Part shown: positions 1 to 8,499 of the stretch, in pieces
Numbering within the stretch: position 1 is the first letter of the stretch
How the letters are laid out: each line of letters starts with the position of its first letter
DNA from: Mogibacterium sp.
Lineage (GTDB): Bacteria; Bacillota; Clostridia; Peptostreptococcales; Anaerovoracaceae
Length of the DNA stretch: 35,219 nt
Direction of reading: 5' to 3'
Assembly (NCBI GenBank): GCA_017433975.1
Contig: JAFRGD010000003.1
Span: 1 to 35,219, forward strand
Notes under the pieces: generated by a model
Databases searched by the model: none
The model's input: the letters and a program-made list of their open reading frames with translations, nothing else
What the model was told of the DNA's origin: nothing
Program-made: the position numbers and the translations under genes

Positions 1-124
1 CGCTTGTCTCTTGTACGTCTTTCAGGCCTCTTTGAGGCCTTTCAGACCGGTTCTACACTATGAAGTTTTCATGGTTCTGCTGTCATTAAAAAAGGGCGCA
101 CGGGCGCCGTCTCTCTGTGACAGC
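1..124 (-). other. Structured leader or small RNA leaving the left edge
   Basis: This is the predicted transcript of the promoter at 131-159, with +1 near 124. Its first seven bases (118-124) pair perfectly with 79-85, enclosing a GC hairpin plus U-run (88-108). Further along is a second perfect hairpin, AGGCCTC/GAGGCCT (24-40). I see no credible coding sequence, only a four-codon ATG...TAG. No riboswitch or T-box signature was recognised. It could be the 5' leader of a gene left of the window, an attenuator, or a very short RNA ended by the U-run. Confidence 0.45.
88..108 (-). terminator. Rho-independent terminator-like hairpin
   Basis: On the minus strand, a GGCGC/GCGCC stem with a 4-nt loop is followed by six T (93-88). 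It lies downstream of the DUF308-like gene that ends at 199, and also only about 20 nt after the predicted start of the 131-159 promoter. It may end the upstream operon, attenuate the new transcript, or both. The stem is short (5 bp). Confidence 0.45.
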
Positions 125-130
125 TTCATC

Positions 131-159
131 ATTATACCCTCACCCTTTTGCTCTGTCAA
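131..159 (-). promoter_or_regulatory. Consensus sigma-A promoter firing leftward
   Basis: On the minus strand TTGACA (159-154), a 17-nt spacer and TATAAT (136-131) match the housekeeping consensus at all twelve positions. A/T tracts lie just upstream (about 161-187), like an UP element. The predicted +1 is near 124. It sits downstream of the 199-930 gene and so drives something beyond the left edge. Confidence 0.8.
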
Positions 160-198
160 GCACTTTTTTTAACTTTTTTTAAAAAAAGATAATTCGCG

Positions 199-930
199 TT
201 ATGCGTCGTATTTTGTCTCCTCTGCACGGGCCGCACGCTGGGCCGCAGCGTCATTCTTGAGAGATGCCTCCTTGGCGATTTCCTTGTTCAGTTTGGAAAT
301 CCGCGCCTGCGCCGCCTTGGTCTCGCGGATCGCTTCCTTGGCCTTCTGCATGGCGGCCTTCTCCGCGCGCTTGGCCTCGGCGAGTTTTTCCTCGTTTCCG
401 GACAGGAACTCCGGCGCCTTGTACTCGATCCCGAGCGCCAGCTTGAAGCGGTTCATCCCGATGAGGAACAGCGAAATGCCCACCATCAGGATGACCGGAA
501 GGCGGAACAGGATGGAATTAAAGAACATGTACGTCCCGAAGAGTGCGGTGATCACGCCGATGGCCAGCATGATGTTGTCTGTCGCGGAGTTCGCCCGGAA
601 GTCATAACTGGACTGGGTAATCGACCGCGCGCCCTCCGTCGCCGTCCAAAGCGCAAAGAGCGACGTTACGGCAACGCCTTCGGTGACCTGACCGGACAGG
701 AACACGACCCCGAGGATCAGGGCGATCAGACCCTCTGCATTGATCTCACTCGCGGATTCATATCCCCGGACCACGCTGACGCGGATCGCGATCAGCTCGC
801 AAAGGCCGAGGAACAGGACCACCACGCCGACGACGAAGGCGACCGAAATGAACGGTACGTTCTCGTTTGCCATGCAGAAGGTCCCCGCGCCGAGCAGCAG
901 CGCGCTGGCCAGCATCATTAATGTGCGCAT
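199..930 (-). CDS. DUF308/HdeD-like membrane protein with C-terminal coiled coil
   Basis: This is a 243-residue integral membrane protein. Hydrophobic segments lie at about residues 5-22, 27-48, 66-85, 88-100, 117-139 and 143-161, giving the compact helical bundle typical of the HdeD/DUF308 family. Residues 177-235 form a highly charged Ala/Lys/Glu heptad-like stretch, probably a cytoplasmic coiled coil. The start is supported by AAGGAG eight bases before ATG. It is the last gene of a likely operon gltS - small protein - DUF2207 - this gene (47-nt gap). HdeD proteins are linked to acid or stress resistance in enterobacteria, but no function can be read directly here. The family assignment rests on topology and general resemblance. 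Confidence 0.65.
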   Translation of the reverse strand: MRTLMMLASALLLGAGTFCMANENVPFISVAFVVGVVVLFLGLCELIAIRVSVVRGYESASEINAEGLIALILGVVFLSGQVTEGVAVTSLFALWTATEGARSITQSSYDFRANSATDNIMLAIGVITALFGTYMFFNSILFRLPVILMVGISLFLIGMNRFKLALGIEYKAPEFLSGNEEKLAEAKRAEKAAMQKAKEAIRETKAAQARISKLNKEIAKEASLKNDAAAQRAARAEETKYDA

Positions 931-977
931 ATGAAAAATCTCCTTATATGATAAATAGTATTCTTGTAGTCAGACCG

Positions 978-2879
978 TTACCACGAGCTGCCGCCACCGC
1001 CGCCCGAGCCGCCGCCCGAGAAGCCGCCGCCGGAGAACCCGCCGCCCGAGTCGCTGCTGGAGTGCGGCGACGTCATCATCGTGTTACCGATGCTGGAGAC
1101 GGAGTGGTTGATGGAGTTGATGGTCGAATACGTGTCGTGATAGGTGCCTGCGTACCAGGTCGGCGGCTCCATCGCGATGCCGTCGAATTTCTTGATCCAT
1201 TTATTGGACACGCCGAGCACGTAAGTGTACGGCAGAATATTGTAGAAGTACGCCGGGTCCTGCTCGACGAGCGCCTCGAGTTTCGGCTTTTCCGCCTGCA
1301 CGAGGAAGTTCCGGAAGCCGCGGATCCTGCCGAGCATCTCGTTACCGTATTCCGTGCGCTTGCTCATCAGAAATGCGAACACAACGCATAGGAAGCCACA
1401 GAGGAGTCCGATCAGGAAGATGCCGCGGACGCCCTCCCCCTCTTCGAACAGCGTCCCGAGGAAAATCGCCGCCCCCGCGCCGACCATGATCGACATGTGC
1501 AGAATGATGAAGACGAGCAGTGCGATCGCGAAGGAGCGCTTTGTCCGGAGCAGCTTGAAGCCGGCAACCAGGAACGGTGTGTAAATCGCTGTGACAGCCG
1601 CAACACCGCCGGCAACGGAGATGGAATACCCGAAGTCGGCTGACGACATGTAGGTCAGCATGAGCGCGGAGAGCAGGATCGCGACGAGCCCTGCGAGGAA
1701 CGCGAGCACGCTGTATTTGCCGGTCGGATAGAAGATCATCCGGCGGCGCTCCGGCGTCCCGTACGAAGTCTTGATCTCGGTGATGACCGTGTAGAAGCTG
1801 TCCTCGAGGTCTTCTTTCTCGACGAGGCCGTTGGTCGACCGCGCAGCCAGACCGTTAAAGAACATCTCCGCATACGGGTCGTCCCCGTCATATCTGTCCT
1901 TGAGCAGTTCGATCTCGTAGCTGCGGTCTACATCCCGGATCCGGAGGTAGCCCTGGTTGGCGAGATGGATCAGGTAAGACGTGACGTCCGGCTTATCCAC
2001 GCTGCCGTCGTAAATGTAACCGATCTCCAGCGGGCTCATGTCGTCCGGAGGATAGAATTCGACCGGCTCGACTGGCTTCTCATTGCTGCCCTTGCGCTTG
2101 AACACGGAGTAGACCCACGCGAGCAGCACGGCAGGAATTACGAGCAGGAAGTTCCCGATCCGCTCGAGGAGGGACGACTCCCGGACGAAGTACCCGTCCG
2201 GCAGCTCCAGCCGCATCGTAAAGCCTTCATATGGCGAAAGCGAGGTGTTGAGCCGCCCGCGGACGGTATTGTTCGCGACTTCGTATTCGACGTCGTCCGT
2301 GTAGGAGTTGCCCTCGTACCCCAAGGTGAAGCCGAGCGACGACGCGTCGAATGATTTTGGGAAGCGGACCGTAAAGGTCACGTTCTCGATCGTCGTGTCC
2401 CAATGCGTTCCGATGATATTAAAGTAAAACTCATCCCTGTCCTTGAGCGGGTCACGGCCGATGTCATATTTATACTGAATGACGTACTTCACGTCACCGC
2501 TGACGTATTCGTCGGCACTGCCGATCTTGATCTCAAGGTTGCCGTTCTCCCGGCTCTTGACGAACTCGTGATTGACCCGGACGTCGCTTACGTTGACGTG
2601 ATTCTTGTTCGACGTTCCGTCCTCGCGGTACACGGTGTTCTCCAGCGGAATCGTCCGGATGATGCCGTGTTTGTACGCCGACGGGTCGAAGTACACGTTG
2701 AGGGTCTCGGTGATGTCAAAGGTGTTGTCCTCATTGACCGAGATGTTCACGTCATAAGACTTGATGTAGTAACCGACGTCGTAAGCCGCCGCAGTGACCG
2801 CTGCGCTGCAGAAGACCACCGCCGCAAGCGCGAGCGCCGCGAGCAGCGAAACCGTTCTGCGAATGAATGACCGTCTCAA
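978..2879 (-). CDS. DUF2207 domain-containing membrane protein
   Basis: I place the start at TTG (2879-2877): AAAGGAGG lies eight bases upstream and the signal peptide then begins properly (two Arg pairs, then an Ala/Leu-rich core to about residue 32). An in-frame ATG at 2909 has no ribosome binding site and would add ten residues. The 633-residue product has an extracytoplasmic beta-rich DUF2207 region (about 33-235, with the family-like HGIIRTIPL segment), a membrane helix near 246-265, a soluble stretch, a cluster of three or four helices (about 385-490) and a tail of GGGFSGGG repeats ending in SSW. This layout is that of DUF2207 proteins common in Gram-positive bacteria; their role is unknown. 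The glycine-rich end suggests a flexible or aggregation-prone tail. Confidence 0.8.
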   Translation of the reverse strand: MRRSFIRRTVSLLAALALAAVVFCSAAVTAAAYDVGYYIKSYDVNISVNEDNTFDITETLNVYFDPSAYKHGIIRTIPLENTVYREDGTSNKNHVNVSDVRVNHEFVKSRENGNLEIKIGSADEYVSGDVKYVIQYKYDIGRDPLKDRDEFYFNIIGTHWDTTIENVTFTVRFPKSFDASSLGFTLGYEGNSYTDDVEYEVANNTVRGRLNTSLSPYEGFTMRLELPDGYFVRESSLLERIGNFLLVIPAVLLAWVYSVFKRKGSNEKPVEPVEFYPPDDMSPLEIGYIYDGSVDKPDVTSYLIHLANQGYLRIRDVDRSYEIELLKDRYDGDDPYAEMFFNGLAARSTNGLVEKEDLEDSFYTVITEIKTSYGTPERRRMIFYPTGKYSVLAFLAGLVAILLSALMLTYMSSADFGYSISVAGGVAAVTAIYTPFLVAGFKLLRTKRSFAIALLVFIILHMSIMVGAGAAIFLGTLFEEGEGVRGIFLIGLLCGFLCVVFAFLMSKRTEYGNEMLGRIRGFRNFLVQAEKPKLEALVEQDPAYFYNILPYTYVLGVSNKWIKKFDGIAMEPPTWYAGTYHDTYSTINSINHSVSSIGNTMMTSPHSSSDSGGGFSGGGFSGGGSGGGGGSSW

Positions 2880-2915
2880 TGCTTTGTCCTCCTTTGTCAA
2901 ACAATGCATTCTTTA

Positions 2916-3179
2916 CTAAAACCCGCGCTCGTCCCGTCGATATTCCGGGACGGCCTGGAATTCTCTGGCGCTGTCGCCCGCAGGCTGGACGGGCTCAGCC
3001 GACTCGACCTTGCCGGTATGGATCTCCGGCACGGCGAGGTTGTCGTACTCGACTTTGTAACCGCTGTCGCCGGCCGCCGCATCCGGGGAGGAAGCGTCCT
3101 GAACCGGCGCAGTCTGCGGCACGGTGTCCTCTGGTTTATTCCGGCGGAACCACGCCTTTATTCTCTCAAAAAGTCCCAT
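2916..3179 (-). CDS. Small hypothetical acidic protein
   Basis: This 87-residue protein begins with an amphipathic, basic-aromatic helix (MGLFERIKAWFRRNK) followed by a Pro/Ala/Asp/Glu-rich, probably disordered remainder. GGGGAGG lies seven bases before ATG, so translation is well supported. It sits 18 nt after gltS and 36 nt before the DUF2207 gene. The N-terminal helix could act as a peripheral membrane anchor (inference). I do not recognise a family. Confidence 0.6.
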   Translation of the reverse strand: MGLFERIKAWFRRNKPEDTVPQTAPVQDASSPDAAAGDSGYKVEYDNLAVPEIHTGKVESAEPVQPAGDSAREFQAVPEYRRDERGF

Positions 3180-3197
3180 CGTCTGACCTCCCCTCGA

Positions 3198-4388
3198 TTA
3201 AACAAGGTTGATAAAGAACGTGATCACGATACTGTTGATAAAATCCGCGAACAGGCTGCCGACGATCGGGATCAGCAGGTACGCCTTGACCGACGGCGCG
3301 TACTTGCCGCAGACCGCCTGCATGTTGGCCATCGCGTTTGGCGTCGCGCCCATGCCGAAGCCGCAGGTGCCCGCGACGATGACCGCCGCGTCGTAGTCGC
3401 GTCCCATGACGTTGAAGACGACGAAGCGGGCGTAGATGTACATCAGGATCGTCTGCGCGCAGAGCAAGACGATCAGCGGCAGCGCGAGGTCCGCGAGCTG
3501 CCACAGCTTGAGCGTGATCATGGCGATGCCGAGGAACAGGGACAGGCAAATGCCGCCGAGGTCGTTGATTTCGCCGATGTGGATCGAAAACTTGCCCGAG
3601 TACTCGCTGATGTTGCGCATGAAGGCCGCGACGATCATCGACCCGATGTAGATCGGGAACGTCAGGCCGGTCTTGGACAGGATCGACGAAACGACCGTGC
3701 CGAGGCCGACGGCGATGATGATCTGGAAGACCGCCGGTGCGTACATCTGGAACTGGCGGACGTGTTTTTCTTCTTCTTCGATGAGCGCGGAGTCGTCCAC
3801 CTCGACCGCAGTTCCGATCAGCCCTTTGCGGCTGATCAGGGAGTTGGCGAGCGGGCCGCCCATCAGACTGCCGGCGATGAGGCCGAACGTGGCCGCCGCG
3901 GTGCAGACCGTGGTACCGCTCGCGAGGCCGAATTGCTCGAGAACCGGTCCGAAAGCGCCTGCCGTTCCGTGGCCGCCGACCATCGGGATTGACCCGGTGC
4001 ACATGCCGACCAGCGGGTCCTGCCCGAGCGCGCGGGCGAGCACGACCGCGAGGCTGTTCTGCGCGACGATCAGGACTGCAACCGCGAGGAGCAATACGAT
4101 GATCGCCTTGCCGCCGCTCTTGAGGACCTTGAGGTTGGCCTGGAAGCCGACCGACGTGAAGAAGAACACCATGCAGACCGTCCGCAGCGTCTCGTCAAAG
4201 GTGATCTCCGCGGCGCCCGACACATAGAGGACGCACGTGATGATCGCGAAGATCAGGCCGCCGATGACAGGGGCCGGAATGCAGAACCTCTCAAAAAAGT
4301 TGACTTTCCTGCGAATCCAGCTGCCGAGATACAGGGCGACCACGGCGAGCGCGATGGTCTGATACATATCAAAAGAAAGTGATTTCAT
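3198..4388 (-). CDS. gltS: Sodium/glutamate symporter
   Basis: This 396-residue carrier matches the GltS (ESS) family in length and sequence: an N-terminal helix followed by a conserved FCIPAPVIGGL segment, many Gly-rich membrane helices, and a second-half repeat with GATPNAMANMQ. GltS proteins import L-glutamate with Na+. The start is set by AGGAGGTGACC just before ATG. It is probably the first gene of the operon running to 199, driven by the extended -10 element at 4426-4434. A hydrophilic Glu-rich loop (EEEEKH) separates the two inverted halves. Confidence 0.92.
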   Translation of the reverse strand: MKSLSFDMYQTIALAVVALYLGSWIRRKVNFFERFCIPAPVIGGLIFAIITCVLYVSGAAEITFDETLRTVCMVFFFTSVGFQANLKVLKSGGKAIIVLLLAVAVLIVAQNSLAVVLARALGQDPLVGMCTGSIPMVGGHGTAGAFGPVLEQFGLASGTTVCTAAATFGLIAGSLMGGPLANSLISRKGLIGTAVEVDDSALIEEEEKHVRQFQMYAPAVFQIIIAVGLGTVVSSILSKTGLTFPIYIGSMIVAAFMRNISEYSGKFSIHIGEINDLGGICLSLFLGIAMITLKLWQLADLALPLIVLLCAQTILMYIYARFVVFNVMGRDYDAAVIVAGTCGFGMGATPNAMANMQAVCGKYAPSVKAYLLIPIVGSLFADFINSIVITFFINLV

Positions 4389-4425
4389 CCGGTCACCTCC
4401 TGCTTTGATCTTTTTTCAACAAATT

Positions 4426-4434
4426 ATTATACCA
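4426..4434 (-). promoter_or_regulatory. Extended -10 promoter for gltS
   Basis: TGGTATAAT on the minus strand fits TGn-TATAAT. No good -35 lies at 16-18 bp, consistent with an extended -10 promoter. It lies 38 nt before the gltS start. Confidence 0.55.
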
Positions 4435-4460
4435 TTTTCGCGGGCGGGTGCATAGAGCCA

Positions 4461-4499
4461 AATCAAACGAGCAGGCCCGCCCTGCGGCAGACCTGCTCG
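4461..4499 (-). terminator. Terminator after the NhaC-family transporter
   Basis: On the minus strand CGAGCAGG (4499-4492) pairs perfectly with CCTGCTCG (4475-4468), with a GC-rich loop, followed by TTTGATTT. It lies 43 nt after the stop at 4543 and separates this unit from gltS. Confidence 0.8.
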
Positions 4500-4542
4500 G
4501 TCAGTCAATCATGGTCAGGCCGCGGAACGGCCCATGCACCGC

Positions 4543-6186
4543 CTATGCGGCGGCTTTCGCGGAGCGGCTGCGCATCACGAAGAGCGTGCCGACGGTCAGC
4601 GCGATACCGATGAGGAGGCTGATGACCGCGTTCTGGATGAAGCCCGCTGCGATATATGTCGCGAAGCTGATCGCCGCCACCGTCATCGCGTACGGCAGCT
4701 GCGACGATACGTGATTGATGTGTTCGATCTGCGCACCGGCGGAAGCCATGATCGTGGTGTCGGAGATCGGCGAGCAGTGGTCGCCGCAGACCGCGCCGGC
4801 CAGGCAGGCCGAGATACCGATGTACATCAGCGTGCTGTCCGCCGGGAAGACCGCGCAAACGATCGGAATCAGGACGCCGAACGTACCCCACGAAGTACCC
4901 GACGCAAACGCCAGGAACACCGCGACGAGGAAGATGACAGCCGGGAGCATGCGGTACAGACCGTCCGAAGCGTTCTCCATCACGCCGTGGACGAAGTCCG
5001 CCGCGCCGAGCAGGCCGGTCATGTTCTTAAGAGAAACCGCGAGGGTCAGGATGATCATCGCCGGGGTCATCGCGCCGAAGCCCTTCGGCAGGCAGCCCAT
5101 CGCTTCCTTGAAAGTCATGTTTCTGCGTACGACCAGGTAAATCAGCGTGAACGCCAGCGCGACGATCGCGCCCCAAGGCAGTCCGACGAACGCATCCGTG
5201 TTGCCGAACGCGCCGATGAAGTTTCCGCCGTTTCCGGTGTCACCCCACCAGTCCGTTCCAAAGAATCCGCCGACGTAGAGCATGCCGACCGTGCACGTGA
5301 TGATCAGGACGACGATCGGAATGACGAGGTCGATCAGCTTGCCCCTTGGATTCGGCGCTTCCTGGTCCGCAGAAGCCGCCTGGACGCCGAGGTCGCCCGA
5401 CTGGAGCGCTTTGTCTTCATATCCCTTCATCGGACCGTAATCGAATTTCATCAGGACGATTGCGACGATGAAGACGAGCGTGAGCAGCGAATAGAAGTTG
5501 TAAGGGATGGCGCGGATGAAGAGCTCGATGCCGGAGATGCCGGTTCCGAGGTCCTCCGCCGTCGACGATACCGCCGCCGCCCAGGACGAAACCGGAGCGA
5601 TCATGCAGATCGGCGCGGCCGTCGCGTCAATCAGATAAGAAAGCTTCGCGCGGCTGATCCGGTGCGTGTCCGTCACAGGCATCATGACCGAGCCGACGGT
5701 CAGGCAGTTGAAATAGTCGTCGATGAAGATCAGAATGCCGAGCACGAACGTCGCGAGCTGCGCGCCGACGCGGGTCTTGATATGGGTTTCCGCCCAGCGT
5801 CCGAACGCCGCCGAGCCGCCCGACTGGTTGACGAGCGCGACGATGATGCCGAGGATGACGAGGAAGATCCAGAGTCCCGCATTCTCCGCGACCGCGGCGA
5901 CCATGCCGTGGTCTCCGCTGACGATATTGTCCATCATACCCTTCAGCGAGCCGTTCGCCGCAAGGATCGCGCCGACGACGACGCCGATGAAGAGCGACGA
6001 GAACGCCTCCTTGGTGATCAGTGCGAGCACGATCGCCAGCACCGGCGGGAGCAGCGACCACGCGGTACCGTACAGCGCCGGTCCGCCGGCTTCTTCCTCG
6101 GCGAGGACGATCAGCGGAAGGGCCATGACCATGAGCCCGGCCAGACCCAGCACGTAAGCCAGTCTTTTGCCATTAAATCGATTCAT
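4543..6186 (-). CDS. NhaC-family transporter, predicted lysine carrier
   Basis: This 547-residue protein begins at ATG 6186 with AGGAGG eight bases upstream. The open frame continues to 6453, but that extension reads through the riboswitch and is not coding. It has the NhaC antiporter family pattern: about 11-13 helices, an IDDYFNCLTVGSVM segment in mid-protein and a related segment with SGTSWGTFGVLIPI later. NhaC relatives exchange Na+ and H+, but members controlled by lysine riboswitches in Firmicutes have been proposed as lysine transporters (the group called LysW in comparative genomics, unrelated to the amino-carrier LysW). The lysine riboswitch at 6285-6475 directly upstream supports lysine as substrate, so lysine uptake repressed when lysine is plentiful is the best reading. 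Transport direction is not visible from sequence. Confidence 0.88.
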   Translation of the reverse strand: MNRFNGKRLAYVLGLAGLMVMALPLIVLAEEEAGGPALYGTAWSLLPPVLAIVLALITKEAFSSLFIGVVVGAILAANGSLKGMMDNIVSGDHGMVAAVAENAGLWIFLVILGIIVALVNQSGGSAAFGRWAETHIKTRVGAQLATFVLGILIFIDDYFNCLTVGSVMMPVTDTHRISRAKLSYLIDATAAPICMIAPVSSWAAAVSSTAEDLGTGISGIELFIRAIPYNFYSLLTLVFIVAIVLMKFDYGPMKGYEDKALQSGDLGVQAASADQEAPNPRGKLIDLVIPIVVLIITCTVGMLYVGGFFGTDWWGDTGNGGNFIGAFGNTDAFVGLPWGAIVALAFTLIYLVVRRNMTFKEAMGCLPKGFGAMTPAMIILTLAVSLKNMTGLLGAADFVHGVMENASDGLYRMLPAVIFLVAVFLAFASGTSWGTFGVLIPIVCAVFPADSTLMYIGISACLAGAVCGDHCSPISDTTIMASAGAQIEHINHVSSQLPYAMTVAAISFATYIAAGFIQNAVISLLIGIALTVGTLFVMRSRSAKAAA

Positions 6187-6233
6187 TGTTTTTCCTCCTG
6201 ATGTTCTTTCGTAATAAATGCGATAACGAAAAC

Positions 6234-6267
6234 GACCATGAACAACGTCTGAAACGTATCCATGGTC
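6234..6267 (-). promoter_or_regulatory. Candidate expression-platform hairpin
   Basis: On the minus strand GACCATG (6267-6261) and CATGGTC (6240-6234) form a perfect 7-bp stem with an inner ACGT/ACGT pairing, followed by GTTTTCGTT. An AUGGUU just after the riboswitch (about 6289-6294) can instead pair with GACCAU of the left arm. The two pairings exclude each other, as expected for a switch between aptamer and gene. The U-run is weak, so termination is uncertain. Confidence 0.45.
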
Positions 6268-6284
6268 AATCAAAAGGAAATATT

Positions 6285-6475
6285 CACCAACCATTGATAG
6301 CGCTCCACATGCAATGACAATGTGACAGTCCGTCATATGTTCTATGACGTCCCAGGACCCGTCCGGGGGTACGGTGCCCTTCGGCAGATCACCCTTTTGC
6401 TCTCCGCGGCCCTCCCCAGGGCCATGGCTCGGAGCTACTCTTGTGATCCGCAACCTCTATCGTGTCAGGTATTAT
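6285..6475 (-). ncRNA. Lysine riboswitch (L box)
   Basis: Read on the minus strand, the leader has the L-box landmarks in order: GATAGAGG with a following GCGG, AGAGTAG (6440-6434), an AAAGGG, GCCGAAGG, a CTGGGA-like segment, GGACTGTCA (about 6329-6321), a CACAT/ATGTG stem, and GGAGCGCTATC closing the P1 helix with GATAG. These match the known Bacillus lysC leader closely. The aptamer lies between the promoter at 6493-6521 and the transporter start at 6186. Lysine binding is expected to switch expression off. Confidence 0.93.
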
Positions 6476-6492
6476 TCAATTGGTCATGCCTT

Positions 6493-6521
6493 ATTAAACT
6501 CCTTTTTGCGGGAGTTGTCAA
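6493..6521 (-). promoter_or_regulatory. Promoter of the lysine riboswitch transcript
   Basis: TTGACA (6521-6516), a 17-nt spacer and TTTAAT (6498-6493) lie on the minus strand, with +1 predicted near 6486, just before the aptamer. The spacer carries an ACTCC/GGAGT inverted repeat that could also serve as a weak end signal for selD upstream. Confidence 0.75.
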
Positions 6522-6561
6522 GGATTGTTATGAAAACGCGAACGGCCCGGCACTTGTGACG

Positions 6562-7635
<1,074 letters not shown>

Positions 7636-7643
7636 AATACCGT

Positions 7644-7672
7644 ATTATACATAAAATAGTAATAATTGTAAA
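7644..7672 (-). promoter_or_regulatory. selD promoter
   Basis: TTTACA (7672-7667), a 17-nt spacer and TATAAT (7649-7644) are near-consensus. The -10 ends only eight bases before the first selD ATG, so the predicted +1 falls within one or two bases of the start codon. Confidence 0.7.
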
Positions 7673-7694
7673 ACAACTGCGGTTGTTGACTCTT

Positions 7695-8009
7695 CTATAA
7701 TGCCCGCCGGACCATGTCCGGATCGTCAATGGCAAGGTCCAGCAATCTGCTCAGGAACCCTGTATAGCCTTTTCCTGTTGCTTTTGCCTTCTGTAGAGTC
7801 GCCGGTTTCACGCGGAGAGAGATGACCGCTCTTTTGGAATTCGAACGAAGCAGACGCGCCTGAGCGGCCAGTTCCGCAAGCTGTTCCTCTGTAAGTTTTG
7901 GAGTGTCTTCATCATAAACTGTTTTCTGCCCGGCAGCGTGCTCTATTCTCTCTATCTGTTCCGGTGTCGGTTGCTGTCCGGCCCGGATCGTCTTTTTAAT
8001 CATTGCCAT
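7695..8009 (-). CDS. brnA: BrnA-family antitoxin
   Basis: This 104-residue protein starts at ATG 8009, six bases after GGAAGG. The N-terminal part is charged and helical. Residues 65-104 carry the ribbon-helix-helix region AVISLRVKPATLQ followed by a GKGYTGFLSRLLDLAI segment, typical of BrnA. BrnA binds and neutralises the BrnT ribonuclease and represses the brnTA promoter. It overlaps the end of brnT by 14 nt, the usual toxin-first order. A start two codons later (8003) is also possible. Confidence 0.85.
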   Translation of the reverse strand: MAMIKKTIRAGQQPTPEQIERIEHAAGQKTVYDEDTPKLTEEQLAELAAQARLLRSNSKRAVISLRVKPATLQKAKATGKGYTGFLSRLLDLAIDDPDMVRRAL

Positions 8010-8322
8010 AATATGCCTTCCGTTCTTCTGCGTTTGCAAGCCTTGCTGAAATGATACGATGCGTATCTCCACGCATCGTATAGACAACAAAAAGTACTTT
8101 GCGTACCATCCCTATGGTTATATAACGGTTCTCATCAAGACTATGCGTTGAATCAAAGATTTCGATTCGAAATGGATCTCCAAAAACAAGCGCCGCTTCG
8201 TCGAAGCCGATGCCATGAATTGTTTGGTTTCGAAGGTTTTTCTGTTCGTCCCACTCAACATTTGTAGTCTCTTTTAGAATACTTAAAGTATATGAAAAAG
8301 TATTACTTTTGTCAATCGCCAC
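7996..8322 (-). CDS. brnT: BrnT-family ribonuclease toxin
   Basis: The conserved part (from VEWDEQKN to RIISARLANAEERKAYY) is a full BrnT domain: WDxxKN, the HGIGFDEAALVFGDP block, a YITIGM strand, VLFVVYT and the ISAR motif. BrnT toxins are RelE-fold ribonucleases that arrest translation. The start is unclear. I use GTG 8322, preceded by GAAGGGAGAAGAGGAT; the frame also opens at GTG 8364 without a ribosome site. A near-perfect promoter (8287-8315) lies inside this N-terminal extension, and no ATG, GTG or TTG is in frame between its predicted +1 (about 8280) and the conserved domain. Confidence 0.8.
   Translation of the reverse strand: MAIDKSNTFSYTLSILKETTNVEWDEQKNLRNQTIHGIGFDEAALVFGDPFRIEIFDSTHSLDENRYITIGMVRKVLFVVYTMRGDTHRIISARLANAEERKAYYGND
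8287..8315 (-). promoter_or_regulatory. Promoter-like element, probably for brnTA
   Basis: TTGACA (8315-8310), a 17-nt spacer and TATACT (8292-8287) lie on the minus strand, with +1 predicted near 8280. Its place suits an autoregulated brnTA promoter, but it overlaps the apparent 5' coding part of brnT. Confidence 0.65.
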
Positions 8323-8450
8323 ATCCTCTTCTCCCTTCGCTTGATGTCCTAGAGTGTATGTCACTCAATGCTCTGAATCAACAGATTTGCAAATAAAGGG
8401 ATATGGATGTTGAAAAAAGATGCTGAGTTAACGATAATCTTTTCTTCGAC

Positions 8451-8472
8451 AAAAGACGGCCGGATGGCCGCC
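8451..8472 (-). terminator. Terminator of the desulfurase-LysR unit
   Basis: GGCGGCC/GGCCGTC stem (7 bp, one G-T), ATCC loop, then TTTT on the minus strand, 27 nt after the stop at 8500. Confidence 0.75.
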
Positions 8473-8499
8473 TTCAACACTTTTATGTTTTTTCGACTC

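Noticed and set aside
2880..2909. ATG start at 2909 for the DUF2207 gene
   Set aside because: It has no ribosome binding site and would place the AAAGGAGG inside the coding region; TTG at 2879 fits both ribosome site and signal peptide.
4534..6201. Long plus-strand open frame opposite the NhaC gene, and similar long antisense frames (for example 20842-22257 minus and 11255-12478 plus)
   Set aside because: They are Arg/Asp/Val-rich shadows produced by GC-rich codon usage opposite well-recognised genes, with no ribosome site or family match.
6187..6453. In-frame N-terminal extension of 89 residues on the NhaC-family protein
   Set aside because: It reads through the lysine riboswitch aptamer, and a strong AGGAGG site sets the start at 6186.
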